Below are positions 17,172-25,100 of a stretch of DNA of 64,000 bases, piece after piece. Under the pieces are notes generated by a model. It ran no database searches and had not been told where the DNA came from. It worked only from the letters and a program-made list of their open reading frames with translations. Every line of letters begins with the position of its first letter. Position 1 is the first letter of the stretch. Origin of the DNA: Halarcobacter sp. GTDB lineage: Bacteria; Campylobacterota; Campylobacteria; Campylobacterales; Arcobacteraceae. Position numbers and translations under genes: made by a program. The stretch lies in the NCBI RefSeq assembly GCF_963675975.1, contig NZ_OY780939.1:434001-498000 (forward strand), in the 5' to 3' direction.

Positions 17172-18019
17172 TCTATGTATCATCATCCTGTGTAAAACAT
17201 AAAAAAATCAAAAACTCAGTAGAAGAGTTAGCACAAAATGGTTTCAAAAATATTGAATTATCTGGTGGAACAGAATATTATGATAGTTTTGAAAATGATT
17301 TATTAGAACTAAAAGAAAAATATGATTTAAATTTTATTTGTCATAACTATTTCCCTCCGCCAAAAGAGCATTTTGTATTAAATCTTGCATCATTAAATGA
17401 TGAGATATATCAAAAATCTTTTAACCATTTATTAAAATCTATCAATTTGTCAAAAAGACTGGGTGCACAAAAATTTGGTTTTCATGCTGGTTTTTTTATT
17501 AATATTAAAGTAAAAGATATAGGTAAGAAGATATCTAAAGAAAATATTTTTGATAAAGATAAAGCAATAAAAAGATTTTGTGATAGCTACAAAAAACTAG
17601 AAAAAAATACTAATAACTTAAATCTTTATATAGAAAATAATGTTTTTTCATATACAAATTATAAAACCTTTAATAAAGAAAATATTTTTATGCTTACGAG
17701 CTTAAATGATTATGAAGAACTGAAAAGTTTGATAGATTTTAATTTACTCCTTGATATTGCCCATTTAAAAGTTAGCACTAGAACTTTAGAATTAAATTTT
17801 GAATTTGAGTTAAAAAAATTGTTACAATCGTCTGACTATATACATATTAGTGACAATGATTCTCTACATGATTTGAACTATACTATAAAAAAAAATTCTG
17901 AACTTATGAAACTATTAAAAAAGCAAAACTTAAAAAATAAAACTTTTACTTTAGAAATATATGATAAACTCCATACTATTAAAGATGCATATAATATATT
18001 ACAAGAAGTTATACAATGA
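17168..18019 (+). CDS. TIM-barrel sugar isomerase/epimerase family protein (AP endonuclease 2 superfamily)
   Basis: The 283-residue protein has the pattern of xylose-isomerase-like TIM barrels that use a divalent metal. Candidate ligands are the glutamate in LYIENN, Asp/His in LLLDIAHLKV, His/Asp in YIHISDND and the glutamate in FTLEIYD. Such enzymes isomerise or epimerise keto sugars. Inside a NeuB/NeuA operon with 4-base overlaps on both sides, it may prepare the six-carbon precursor in place of the missing 2-epimerase. That is inference. Specific activity is unknown. Confidence 0.75.
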   Translation: MIYVSSSCVKHKKIKNSVEELAQNGFKNIELSGGTEYYDSFENDLLELKEKYDLNFICHNYFPPPKEHFVLNLASLNDEIYQKSFNHLLKSINLSKRLGAQKFGFHAGFFINIKVKDIGKKISKENIFDKDKAIKRFCDSYKKLEKNTNNLNLYIENNVFSYTNYKTFNKENIFMLTSLNDYEELKSLIDFNLLLDIAHLKVSTRTLELNFEFELKKLLQSSDYIHISDNDSLHDLNYTIKKNSELMKLLKKQNLKNKTFTLEIYDKLHTIKDAYNILQEVIQ

Positions 18020-19437
18020 TAGAAAAAATGTTATGTAATAAAAATAATAGTCTTATAGAAGCAATGAAAATAATTAATAGAAATGCAATGGGAATAGCTT
18101 TCATAATAGATGATCAAAATAAACTTTGTGGGACAATAACTGATGGTGATATAAGAAGAGCCTTATTAAGAGACATAGGACTACAAGAAAAAGTACAAAA
18201 TATTATTTCAAAAAGTTTTTCTTTTGCTTTAATAACTGATGATTATGATACTTTAAAAAATAAAATAAATAATAAAATAAAAATTATTCCGTTAGTAAAT
18301 AATCAAATGAATGTAATTGATTATTTTGAGTATAAACAGGATATATATTTTCCAATTGCGATACCTAATTTAAACGGGAATGAATTTAAATATCTTACTG
18401 ATGCATTTTTAAGCACATGGATATCAAGCAATGGTCATTATATAAATCGTTTTGAAGAATCATTTTCGTCTTATTGTAATTGCAAATATGGTATCGCTGT
18501 TTCTAATGGTACAGCTGCACTACATCTAGCTCTTATTGCTCTTAATATAGGGAAAGATGATGAAGTAATAGTTCCGGACCTTACTTTTGCTGCCACAATA
18601 AATGCAGTGCTACACGCAAATGCAACCCCAGTTATTGTAGATGTTGAGGAAGATAGTTGGTGTATTGATCCAAAAGAAATAGAAAAAGCTATAACAATTA
18701 AGACAAAAGCAATAATACCTGTACATATTTATGGACAAGCGTGTGATATGAAAAATATTATGAATATAGCTAAAAAATATAATTTAAAAGTTATTGAAGA
18801 TTGTGCAGAAGCCCATGGAGCATTATACAATAATAAAAAAGTTGGCAGCTTTGGAGATATAGGTTGTTTTTCTTTTTTTGGTAATAAAGTAATTACTACA
18901 GGAGAAGGGGGTATGTGTATAACTAACAATAAACTTCTCGATAAAAGAATAAGATTATTACGAGATCATGGGATGAGCAAAACTAAAAAATACTGGCATC
19001 ATATAGTAGGTTATAATTATCGTATGACAAATCTTCAAGCTGCAATTGGATTAGCTCAGCTTGAAAGAATAGAAGAGATACATAAAAATAGAAAAAAATA
19101 TGAAGATAATTATAAAAAAATTTTAGATAAAAATAATTTTGTATTTCAAAAAGATATTGAAGGGAGAAAGAAAATTACGTGGCTTGTAAGTATATTGATA
19201 AAAGAAGATATAGATAAAAATAACTATATATTAAAATTAAAAGAAAAAGGAATGGATGCAAGGCCATTTTTTTATCCACTTAGTGATATGAAAATATATA
19301 AGCCTTATTGTAAAAACAAAACTCCCATTACACATAAACTATCTAAGCTAGGGTTAAACTTGCCAACTTATGAAAGTCTAAAAAGTTTACAAAAAATTAA
19401 AAAGATTATTCAGAGTATCGAAAAGGAAATAAGATGA
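18016..19437 (+). CDS. CBS-domain / DegT-type sugar aminotransferase fusion
   Basis: Residues 1 to about 110 form a CBS-pair-like module, with CGTITDGDIRRALLRD at 38-53, of the kind usually fused to sugar nucleotidyltransferases. From about residue 118 a complete DegT/DnrJ/EryC1/StrS aminotransferase follows (VSNGTAALHLALIA, EDCAEAHGA, FFGNKVITTGEGG). The PLP lysine is K291. Such enzymes aminate a keto sugar, often a nucleotide-linked 4-keto-6-deoxyhexose. The CBS pair may bind a nucleotide and regulate activity. The length of 473 residues versus about 370 for a normal aminotransferase agrees with a fusion; no internal start with a ribosome site was seen at the junction. Confidence 0.85.
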   Translation: MIEKMLCNKNNSLIEAMKIINRNAMGIAFIIDDQNKLCGTITDGDIRRALLRDIGLQEKVQNIISKSFSFALITDDYDTLKNKINNKIKIIPLVNNQMNVIDYFEYKQDIYFPIAIPNLNGNEFKYLTDAFLSTWISSNGHYINRFEESFSSYCNCKYGIAVSNGTAALHLALIALNIGKDDEVIVPDLTFAATINAVLHANATPVIVDVEEDSWCIDPKEIEKAITIKTKAIIPVHIYGQACDMKNIMNIAKKYNLKVIEDCAEAHGALYNNKKVGSFGDIGCFSFFGNKVITTGEGGMCITNNKLLDKRIRLLRDHGMSKTKKYWHHIVGYNYRMTNLQAAIGLAQLERIEEIHKNRKKYEDNYKKILDKNNFVFQKDIEGRKKITWLVSILIKEDIDKNNYILKLKEKGMDARPFFYPLSDMKIYKPYCKNKTPITHKLSKLGLNLPTYESLKSLQKIKKIIQSIEKEIR

Positions 19438-20201
19438 ATGATAATTGGAAAGTTTGGGATAATATGCCAGAATATGGTGATAACTTCCATGCACGAATAA
19501 CAGGTGAAAAAAATGAAATGGAAAGTAGTAAATCTTTAGCACATCTACTACAAGAAATTATATCAAAAGATGATTTAATATTGGATGTAGGCTGTGGCGC
19601 TGGACATTATTTAAAATCTTTAGATAACATACTAAAAAAACCTTTTAATTATCATGGAGTTGATGCAACAAACTACTACATTAAACTTGCAAATAAAGCA
19701 TATAGTAATTTTAACTTAAATACTTGTAGAAAAAAAGAATTTTCTATCTCAGATATTTATGAATTAAATATAGAGGATGAATATTCTAACATCACTATAT
19801 GTAACAATGTTCTTTTACATTTACCTGAAATAGATAAAGCATTAGCTGAATTAGTTAGAGTAACAAAAAAAACTATTATAATTAGAACACTTGTAGGAGA
19901 TAGTTCCTTTAGAATTAAACAAATAAGGGAAGAAGAAGAGTATAATGAAGTAGGAGAACCTATTAATTTTCATTTTTTTAATATTTATTCAAAAACTTAT
20001 TTTAATAAACTAGCAGAAAAGTATTCATTGAAAATTCAAATTATTCCAGATACAAATTTTGATCCCAAAAATATTGGTAAATCAAATTACGAAAAGAGTG
20101 AAAGACCATTTGACCTGACAACTATTCAAAATGGATATCAAGTAAACAAATATATAATTTCACCTTGGTGCTTCATTAAATTAGAGAAAAAAAATGTATG
20201 A
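19434..20201 (+). CDS. Class I SAM-dependent methyltransferase
   Basis: The SAM-binding motif I is DLILDVGCGAGHYLKSL, followed by the acidic motif GVDATNYYI and NVLLHLPEIDKAL. It resembles small Rossmann methyltransferases of polysaccharide clusters. It overlaps its neighbours by 4 and 8 bases, so it is co-translated with the nonulosonate cassette and may O- or N-methylate its product. The substrate is not identifiable. Confidence 0.8.
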   Translation: MNDNWKVWDNMPEYGDNFHARITGEKNEMESSKSLAHLLQEIISKDDLILDVGCGAGHYLKSLDNILKKPFNYHGVDATNYYIKLANKAYSNFNLNTCRKKEFSISDIYELNIEDEYSNITICNNVLLHLPEIDKALAELVRVTKKTIIIRTLVGDSSFRIKQIREEEEYNEVGEPINFHFFNIYSKTYFNKLAEKYSLKIQIIPDTNFDPKNIGKSNYEKSERPFDLTTIQNGYQVNKYIISPWCFIKLEKKNV

Positions 20202-20916
20202 AAATAAAAAATTTTTAGCTATTATTCCAGCAAGAGCAGGGAGTAAAAGACTTCAAAATAAAAATTTACTCAAATTAAATAATAAACCTTTAATTGGATG
20301 GACTATTGAAGCAGGATTAAAAAGCAAATATATTGATGAAGTAATGGTAACTACTGATGATGATAATATAATGCAAATATCTGAGAGCTGTGGTGCAAAT
20401 GTACCATTTAAAAGACCTAAAGAATTAGCTACAGACTATGCAACAAGATCTCAAGTAATCAATCATACAATAAATTATTATAAAAATATTAAAAAAAAAC
20501 ACTTTGATTATTTAATTTTTTTACAACCTACATCTCCACTTAGAGATGAAATAGATATAGACAAAGCTATTGAATTTATGTGTAAGAAAAATGCAGATGC
20601 TATAATATCTGTATGTGAAGTTGAACATCCTATTCAATGGAGTGGAACTATCCCAGGAAATAAAGATATGACTAATTTCCTTAATAATTCATTTCTTCAA
20701 ACAAGAAGTCAAGATCTTGAAAAATATTATAGACTTAATGGAGCAATTTATATTTGTAGTATTGAGAAATTTTTAGAAGAAGAATGTGTGTTTTTAAGAA
20801 ATAATATATTTGCATTTGAAATGTCACAAATTAAGTCTGTAGATATCGATACAAAAATAGATTTTTTATATGCCTCTTTTTTAATGGATAATAAATCTGA
20901 TTTTTTAAGGCAATAA
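20194..20916 (+). CDS. neuA: Acylneuraminate cytidylyltransferase (CMP-nonulosonate synthetase)
   Basis: This enzyme activates a nonulosonic acid with CTP to the CMP-sugar. AIIPARAGSKRLQNKN is the CTP-binding motif, followed by LQPTSPLRDE, QTRSQDLEKYY and RLNGAIYI. The 240-residue length is typical. It is a second copy in the window besides PseF at 47387-48085, supporting two separate nonulosonate routes. It ends directly against the next gene, which starts at 20917. Confidence 0.9.
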   Translation: MYENKKFLAIIPARAGSKRLQNKNLLKLNNKPLIGWTIEAGLKSKYIDEVMVTTDDDNIMQISESCGANVPFKRPKELATDYATRSQVINHTINYYKNIKKKHFDYLIFLQPTSPLRDEIDIDKAIEFMCKKNADAIISVCEVEHPIQWSGTIPGNKDMTNFLNNSFLQTRSQDLEKYYRLNGAIYICSIEKFLEEECVFLRNNIFAFEMSQIKSVDIDTKIDFLYASFLMDNKSDFLRQ

Positions 20917-22614
20917 ATGAAATCAAATTTTATAATTTCAGAATATACTAAATATGATAAAAATTTAGCATCTTATTTTATAACTTCAAAATCTTTAAAA
21001 AAAGACTTTCAAAAGAAAAAATATGAATTTCCAGAAGAGTTAATTAAAGATGAAAATACTTTAGATGAACAAACTGATTTTATATTAGAAAAGTATGAAT
21101 ACTATAAGAGTCACTTAATAATTAAATTAAATGAAATTCATGAAAAAAAATTTTCAGACATGTTTTGGACAAAAGCACTTAACTTATATTTTTTAAGACT
21201 AATTATGTCTCAATGGATTAGATTTAATAAATTTAAAAACTTTAATCCTAAAAAAAACAAATATAGTATTATAAATGAAGCTCAGTATTATATTCCAATA
21301 GATACTCCTAATAGTTTATTAAACTTACTCAATAGTAATTTCTATCAAGAACAAATTTTTTCTATTTACATAAAAATATTTTATCCTAATATCAAATATA
21401 ACTATACAGAATATAATATAGATATCTTAAAAGGATTAAATACTAACACTACTTATGATTTTAGTAAATTAAAGTTCAATGAAATTACAATCTTAGATAC
21501 ACACATAGATGCTTATGAAAAATTTAATATTTCAGATTATGCTAAATATTTTTACTTACCCTCATTAGATATTTCTAATTTTTCATATTCTAAAGAAAAA
21601 AGAGAAAAACTTAACTTTTCCCATTCTTTGTTTAAAGATGATTTTGATAAATTCTTTTTTAAATCTCTAAAATACTTATTACCCAAAAGTTATATAGAAG
21701 CTTTTTCATATATTTATGAAGCATATAATCAAATTGATTTTTCTAATGCAAAATATATATTATGCGAAAACTGGATTGCAAATGATAAGTTATCTATTCT
21801 TTTAGCTATGGCAAAAGAACAAGGAGTATTACACTATGCATTGGAACATGGACATGGACATTATTTGAAAAATAATTATGCATTATTTGCTCATAATATG
21901 GTTGATAAATATATATCATATGGATGGAAAGACAAAAGAATAAAAAATCTAATTTCTACTGGAATGTGGAGATTAAATCCAGAAAAAAAATATAAACAAA
22001 ATAAAAAAAAGAAAGATATCCTTTTTGTATGCTATGGGAATACATATTTATTCGATAGTGATTTTTTGGCTTGTCACAATTTAAATAATAATGCGCAAGA
22101 AAGCTATTATCAAAATATGAAGAAATTATTTAAAAATATTTCACATAAAATAAAAAAACAAATATTATATAAAGAATACCCCTTATATTTAGGTAAGAAA
22201 CGTAATATATCTAAAAAATTTTCAAAAATATTTAGAAACTGTAAAATATTAGATAATAATAATGAATTAGGATATGGTAATCTTCACTATATTAACTCTT
22301 CAAAATTAATCATTATTGGTAATATAGGCACTGTTTTTTTTGAAACGTTATATCATAATGCACCTGTTATATGTTTTTATGATAAAGACTTTTCTTTTAT
22401 AGAAAAAGAATATATTTCAATATTTAATAGATTAAAAGAAGTTGGTATTTTACATACCTCCTCGTATAAAATGGCAATACATTTAAATAAAATTGCTGCA
22501 AACCCTTATAATTGGTGGAATAACAAAAAAGTTACAGAAGCAAGAAAAGATTTTTTAAATATATTTAGTTCTTCTCATAATAATTTTTATTCTTTTTTAA
22601 AAGATTTAAAATAA
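20917..22614 (+). CDS. LIC12162-family putative transferase
   Basis: This 565-residue protein has no signal or membrane segments. The middle part (CENWIANDK, LEHGHGHYLKNN) and the GT-B-like C-terminal half (KDILFVCYGNTYLF, SSKLIIIGNIGTVFFETL, APVICFYDKDF) resemble the putative transferases named after Leptospira LIC12162, found in surface-glycan clusters beside CMP-sugar genes. The C-terminal segment looks like the donor-binding half of a glycosyltransferase. Being the last gene of the NeuA operon, it may transfer the CMP-sugar made there. The family assignment is from memory of motifs and is moderate. Confidence 0.55.
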   Translation: MKSNFIISEYTKYDKNLASYFITSKSLKKDFQKKKYEFPEELIKDENTLDEQTDFILEKYEYYKSHLIIKLNEIHEKKFSDMFWTKALNLYFLRLIMSQWIRFNKFKNFNPKKNKYSIINEAQYYIPIDTPNSLLNLLNSNFYQEQIFSIYIKIFYPNIKYNYTEYNIDILKGLNTNTTYDFSKLKFNEITILDTHIDAYEKFNISDYAKYFYLPSLDISNFSYSKEKREKLNFSHSLFKDDFDKFFFKSLKYLLPKSYIEAFSYIYEAYNQIDFSNAKYILCENWIANDKLSILLAMAKEQGVLHYALEHGHGHYLKNNYALFAHNMVDKYISYGWKDKRIKNLISTGMWRLNPEKKYKQNKKKKDILFVCYGNTYLFDSDFLACHNLNNNAQESYYQNMKKLFKNISHKIKKQILYKEYPLYLGKKRNISKKFSKIFRNCKILDNNNELGYGNLHYINSSKLIIIGNIGTVFFETLYHNAPVICFYDKDFSFIEKEYISIFNRLKEVGILHTSSYKMAIHLNKIAANPYNWWNNKKVTEARKDFLNIFSSSHNNFYSFLKDLK

Positions 22615-22662
22615 TTCAAGTTTATTAAATATATGAAAAAGCTTTTTTTTAAAAAACTTAAG

Positions 22663-22668
22663 TATAAT
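22663..22668 (+). promoter_or_regulatory. Candidate promoter of the phosphoramidate cassette
   Basis: AAGTATAAT, with TATAAT at 22663-22668, lies in the 89-base gap between two otherwise overlapping gene runs, 35 bases before the next ATG. The same nine bases occur before eno (52491-52499). T8 and A6 runs just upstream (22643-22656) resemble the periodic AT tracts of epsilonproteobacterial promoters. Confidence 0.55.
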
Positions 22669-22703
22669 ATTTATATATTATTAATATACAAAATGAGTTT
22701 CAA

Positions 22704-23183
22704 ATGGTGATATGGATTATTGGACTTCCTGGTAGTGGGAAAACAACTTTAGCAAAAGAACTTCAAAAAGTATTTCCAAATATGTTACATATTGATGGAG
22801 ATGACATGCGAGAAATTTGGGGTTCGGATATTGGTTATTCTACAAAAGATAGAAGAAAGAATTCTACAAGAATTCAAAAATTAGCTGCATTATTTGAAAA
22901 ACAAGGCTTTATCGTTGTAGTTTCAATTATGTCAATTTTTCAAGAGCATAGAGATAAAAATAAATATTTATATAACTCATATTTAGAGATATTTTTAGAT
23001 GTGGAATTATCTATATTAAAAAAACGAAGAAAAATATATCAAGATGCTATAGAAAAGAAAATATCAAATGTTGTAGGAATTGATATACCTTATGAAAAAC
23101 CTATTAATTCTAATATAATTTTTAACAACAACTTTGAAATCAATTACATGATAAAAAGTATCAAAGAGTATATTTGTGTATAA
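22704..23183 (+). CDS. APS-kinase-like protein, probable cytidine-diphosphoramidate kinase (Cj1415 type)
   Basis: The 159-residue protein has a P-loop GLPGSGKTT at 7-15 and HIDGDDMREIWG, as in CysC adenylylsulfate kinases. In C. jejuni the CysC-like Cj1415 phosphorylates the 3'-hydroxyl of cytidine diphosphoramidate in capsule phosphoramidate synthesis. That role is preferred here because homologues of the other three enzymes of that pathway follow at 25097-28795, while no sulfate-activation genes (ATP sulfurylase, PAPS reductase) are near. It begins a gene run with its own candidate promoter. A plain APS kinase is the alternative. Confidence 0.7.
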   Translation: MVIWIIGLPGSGKTTLAKELQKVFPNMLHIDGDDMREIWGSDIGYSTKDRRKNSTRIQKLAALFEKQGFIVVVSIMSIFQEHRDKNKYLYNSYLEIFLDVELSILKKRRKIYQDAIEKKISNVVGIDIPYEKPINSNIIFNNNFEINYMIKSIKEYICV

Positions 23184-23631
23184 AATAACACAACAAAATC
23201 TTTTAAAACATCCTACAACATATCAATTTAGCGATGTTTCAAATAATAATTTCCTAAATGACTATATAATTCAACGTGAAAGTTTTTTGTTTAAAATTAA
23301 AAATAAAGTAGATAATACATTTAAAATATTTTTGTCTAATATTTCATTATTAAATGTTGATGAAATATATAAATTACAAAAAAAGTTTGAAGTAAAAAAG
23401 TCATTCTTTGAAGATTATAAAAAGAATATAAATTTCATGACTTTATTTTCTTTTCAATTAGCAACCTATTTAAAAACTAATTTTTGTTTTTCTTTATTTA
23501 GTACATTTTTAAAAGTAAATGATACTCTTACTTCATTAGGTATCAATGATTTTTCACCAATTGAAATTACTATGATTCAAAAATCAATTACTATTGAATT
23601 AGAACTATTTAAAAGAGTATGTAATGAATAA
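23176..23631 (+). CDS. Unknown protein in phosphoramidate cassette
   Basis: I do not recognise this 151-residue, lysine- and phenylalanine-rich protein. It starts at a GTG that overlaps the preceding gene by 8 bases and itself overlaps the formyltransferase by 8 bases, so it is very likely translated. There is no signal peptide, and the only hydrophobic patch (FMTLFSFQLATYL) is too polar for a sure membrane helix. Mostly helical character is suggested by the composition. C. jejuni has no counterpart that I know of between Cj1415 and Cj1416. Confidence 0.6.
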   Translation: MYKITQQNLLKHPTTYQFSDVSNNNFLNDYIIQRESFLFKIKNKVDNTFKIFLSNISLLNVDEIYKLQKKFEVKKSFFEDYKKNINFMTLFSFQLATYLKTNFCFSLFSTFLKVNDTLTSLGINDFSPIEITMIQKSITIELELFKRVCNE

Positions 23632-24313
23632 TATATCTTTTATCGGCACTTGCAATTTTAGAACTTATTTTTACTTGCAATCATTAAAAAACAATAATAT
23701 TTCTTTACAAAATGTTATTATTTATGACTATAAAAATTTAGATATATCAAAATTCTTAAATAAACAGATTTCATATAAAAATCATTATATCAATATATAT
23801 GAATCATTAGAATCTTTATTAGATTTTTATAATGCAGAAATTATAAAAAAGAATTCTATAAATAACATGAAGGAAGAAATAAAAAAAATTAAAACAGATT
23901 TTTTTATATTTTCTGGGAAAAGTGGAGAAATTGTCAAAGAACATATTTTATATTGTAATAAGTTTTTACATATTCATCCAGGTAAGCTACCTTCATATAG
24001 AGGGAGTACTACCATATATTATTCTTTGTTAAACGAATCAAAATGCTTTGCAAGTGCTTTTTTTTTAGATAAAAAAATTGATGCAGGAAAGATTATAAAA
24101 CAAATGGAATTTGATATTATTGATATTGACTTTGATTACTTGTATGATTCATTTATTAGAAGCTACTTATTAATAGATATTTTAATTAATGCAGAGACGA
24201 AAACAACAGAACAAGTAGGTAAAATAAAAGAATATTATATAATTCATCCAGTATTAAAAAAGTTGGCTCTAATAAAAAAAGAAAAAGTATTAAAAAATGA
24301 AAAAAATTTTTAG
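23624..24313 (+). CDS. Formyltransferase-family protein (N10-formyl-THF dependent type)
   Basis: The Fmt/ArnA-type motif appears as LHIHPGKLPSYRGS (115-128), with a following D153 in KKIDAGKI. Members of this fold move a formyl group from N10-formyl-tetrahydrofolate to an amine, for example on amino sugars. The usual catalytic triad is Asn-His-Asp. Here H118 and D153 are present, but the Asn position is H116, which is unusual. Possible targets are an amino sugar made by one of the three aminotransferases in the window. It contains a T9 run (24058-24066) and overlaps the next gene by 17 bases. Confidence 0.7.
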   Translation: MNNISFIGTCNFRTYFYLQSLKNNNISLQNVIIYDYKNLDISKFLNKQISYKNHYINIYESLESLLDFYNAEIIKKNSINNMKEEIKKIKTDFFIFSGKSGEIVKEHILYCNKFLHIHPGKLPSYRGSTTIYYSLLNESKCFASAFFLDKKIDAGKIIKQMEFDIIDIDFDYLYDSFIRSYLLIDILINAETKTTEQVGKIKEYYIIHPVLKKLALIKKEKVLKNEKNF

Positions 24314-25100
24314 ATTTACAGAAAATAGTCTCTATTGGGACAATAGATGGGAAAATAGTGGAATAGATAAAAACTCTTTTAGTAACCTAAACTTTTATCC
24401 AATAAAGCAAGCAGAAAAAATTTTAAATGACTATAAAATTAATGAAAAGATTTTAGAATTAGGTTGTGGTGCAGGAAGAGTTTTTTTTCATTATAAAAAT
24501 AAAGGTTACAAAATAAAAGGAATAGAATATAGTAAAATTGCTGTAAAAAAAATACAGTGTCTTTTAGAAAATAAAGAAGATGTAATTCAAGGAAATGTAT
24601 TAGATTTACCATATGAAGATAGTAGTTTTGATTATATTTTAGCATTTGGGCTATTTCATAATCTTGAAAAAATGGAAGATATAGAAACAGCATTTATTGA
24701 AACAGCCCGAGTATTAAAAGTGAATGGGAAATTGGTATTTTCAGTAAGATTTGATTCTCTCGAAAATAATATAATTGAAGGAATCACAAAGAAAAGAAAT
24801 AAAAACAAAAACTTTAACAAATTTCATAGATGGCATTTTGATTTAAACACTACAAAAAGGATTCTTGAGAAATCCAATTTATTGATAACCAATATTGAAT
24901 ATTCAAAAAATGTATCATTTTTATTTAAATACAATATTTTTAGAGCAAAAGAAATGAAAAAAGAAAACTTTTTAGAGTCTACTGCAAGAAGTGAAGGTTT
25001 TAAATTAAACTGTATAGGACAACAAATTGATAAATTTTTACATACTTTCTTTCCCAAACAATTTTCAAATTTATTAATACTAAGTGTCAAGAAAAAATGA
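24297..25100 (+). CDS. Class I SAM-dependent methyltransferase, candidate phosphoramidate methyltransferase
   Basis: Motif I is KILELGCGAGRVFFHYKNKG, followed by GIEYSKIAV, GNVLDLPYEDSSFDYILAFG and ETARVLKVNGKLVFSVR. In C. jejuni, methyltransferases Cj1419 and Cj1420 lie next to the glutamine kinase Cj1418 and are linked to the O-methyl group of O-methyl phosphoramidate. This gene sits directly before the glutamine-kinase homologue with a 4-base ATGA overlap, so the same job is a reasonable inference. Sugar methylation is the alternative. Confidence 0.7.
   Translation: MKKIFRFTENSLYWDNRWENSGIDKNSFSNLNFYPIKQAEKILNDYKINEKILELGCGAGRVFFHYKNKGYKIKGIEYSKIAVKKIQCLLENKEDVIQGNVLDLPYEDSSFDYILAFGLFHNLEKMEDIETAFIETARVLKVNGKLVFSVRFDSLENNIIEGITKKRNKNKNFNKFHRWHFDLNTTKRILEKSNLLITNIEYSKNVSFLFKYNIFRAKEMKKENFLESTARSEGFKLNCIGQQIDKFLHTFFPKQFSNLLILSVKKK

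Noticed and set aside
22631-22656. Rho-independent terminator at the AAAAAGCTTTTT palindrome
   Set aside because: The palindrome has no loop and no GC-rich stem; it is better read as AT tracts upstream of the candidate promoter.
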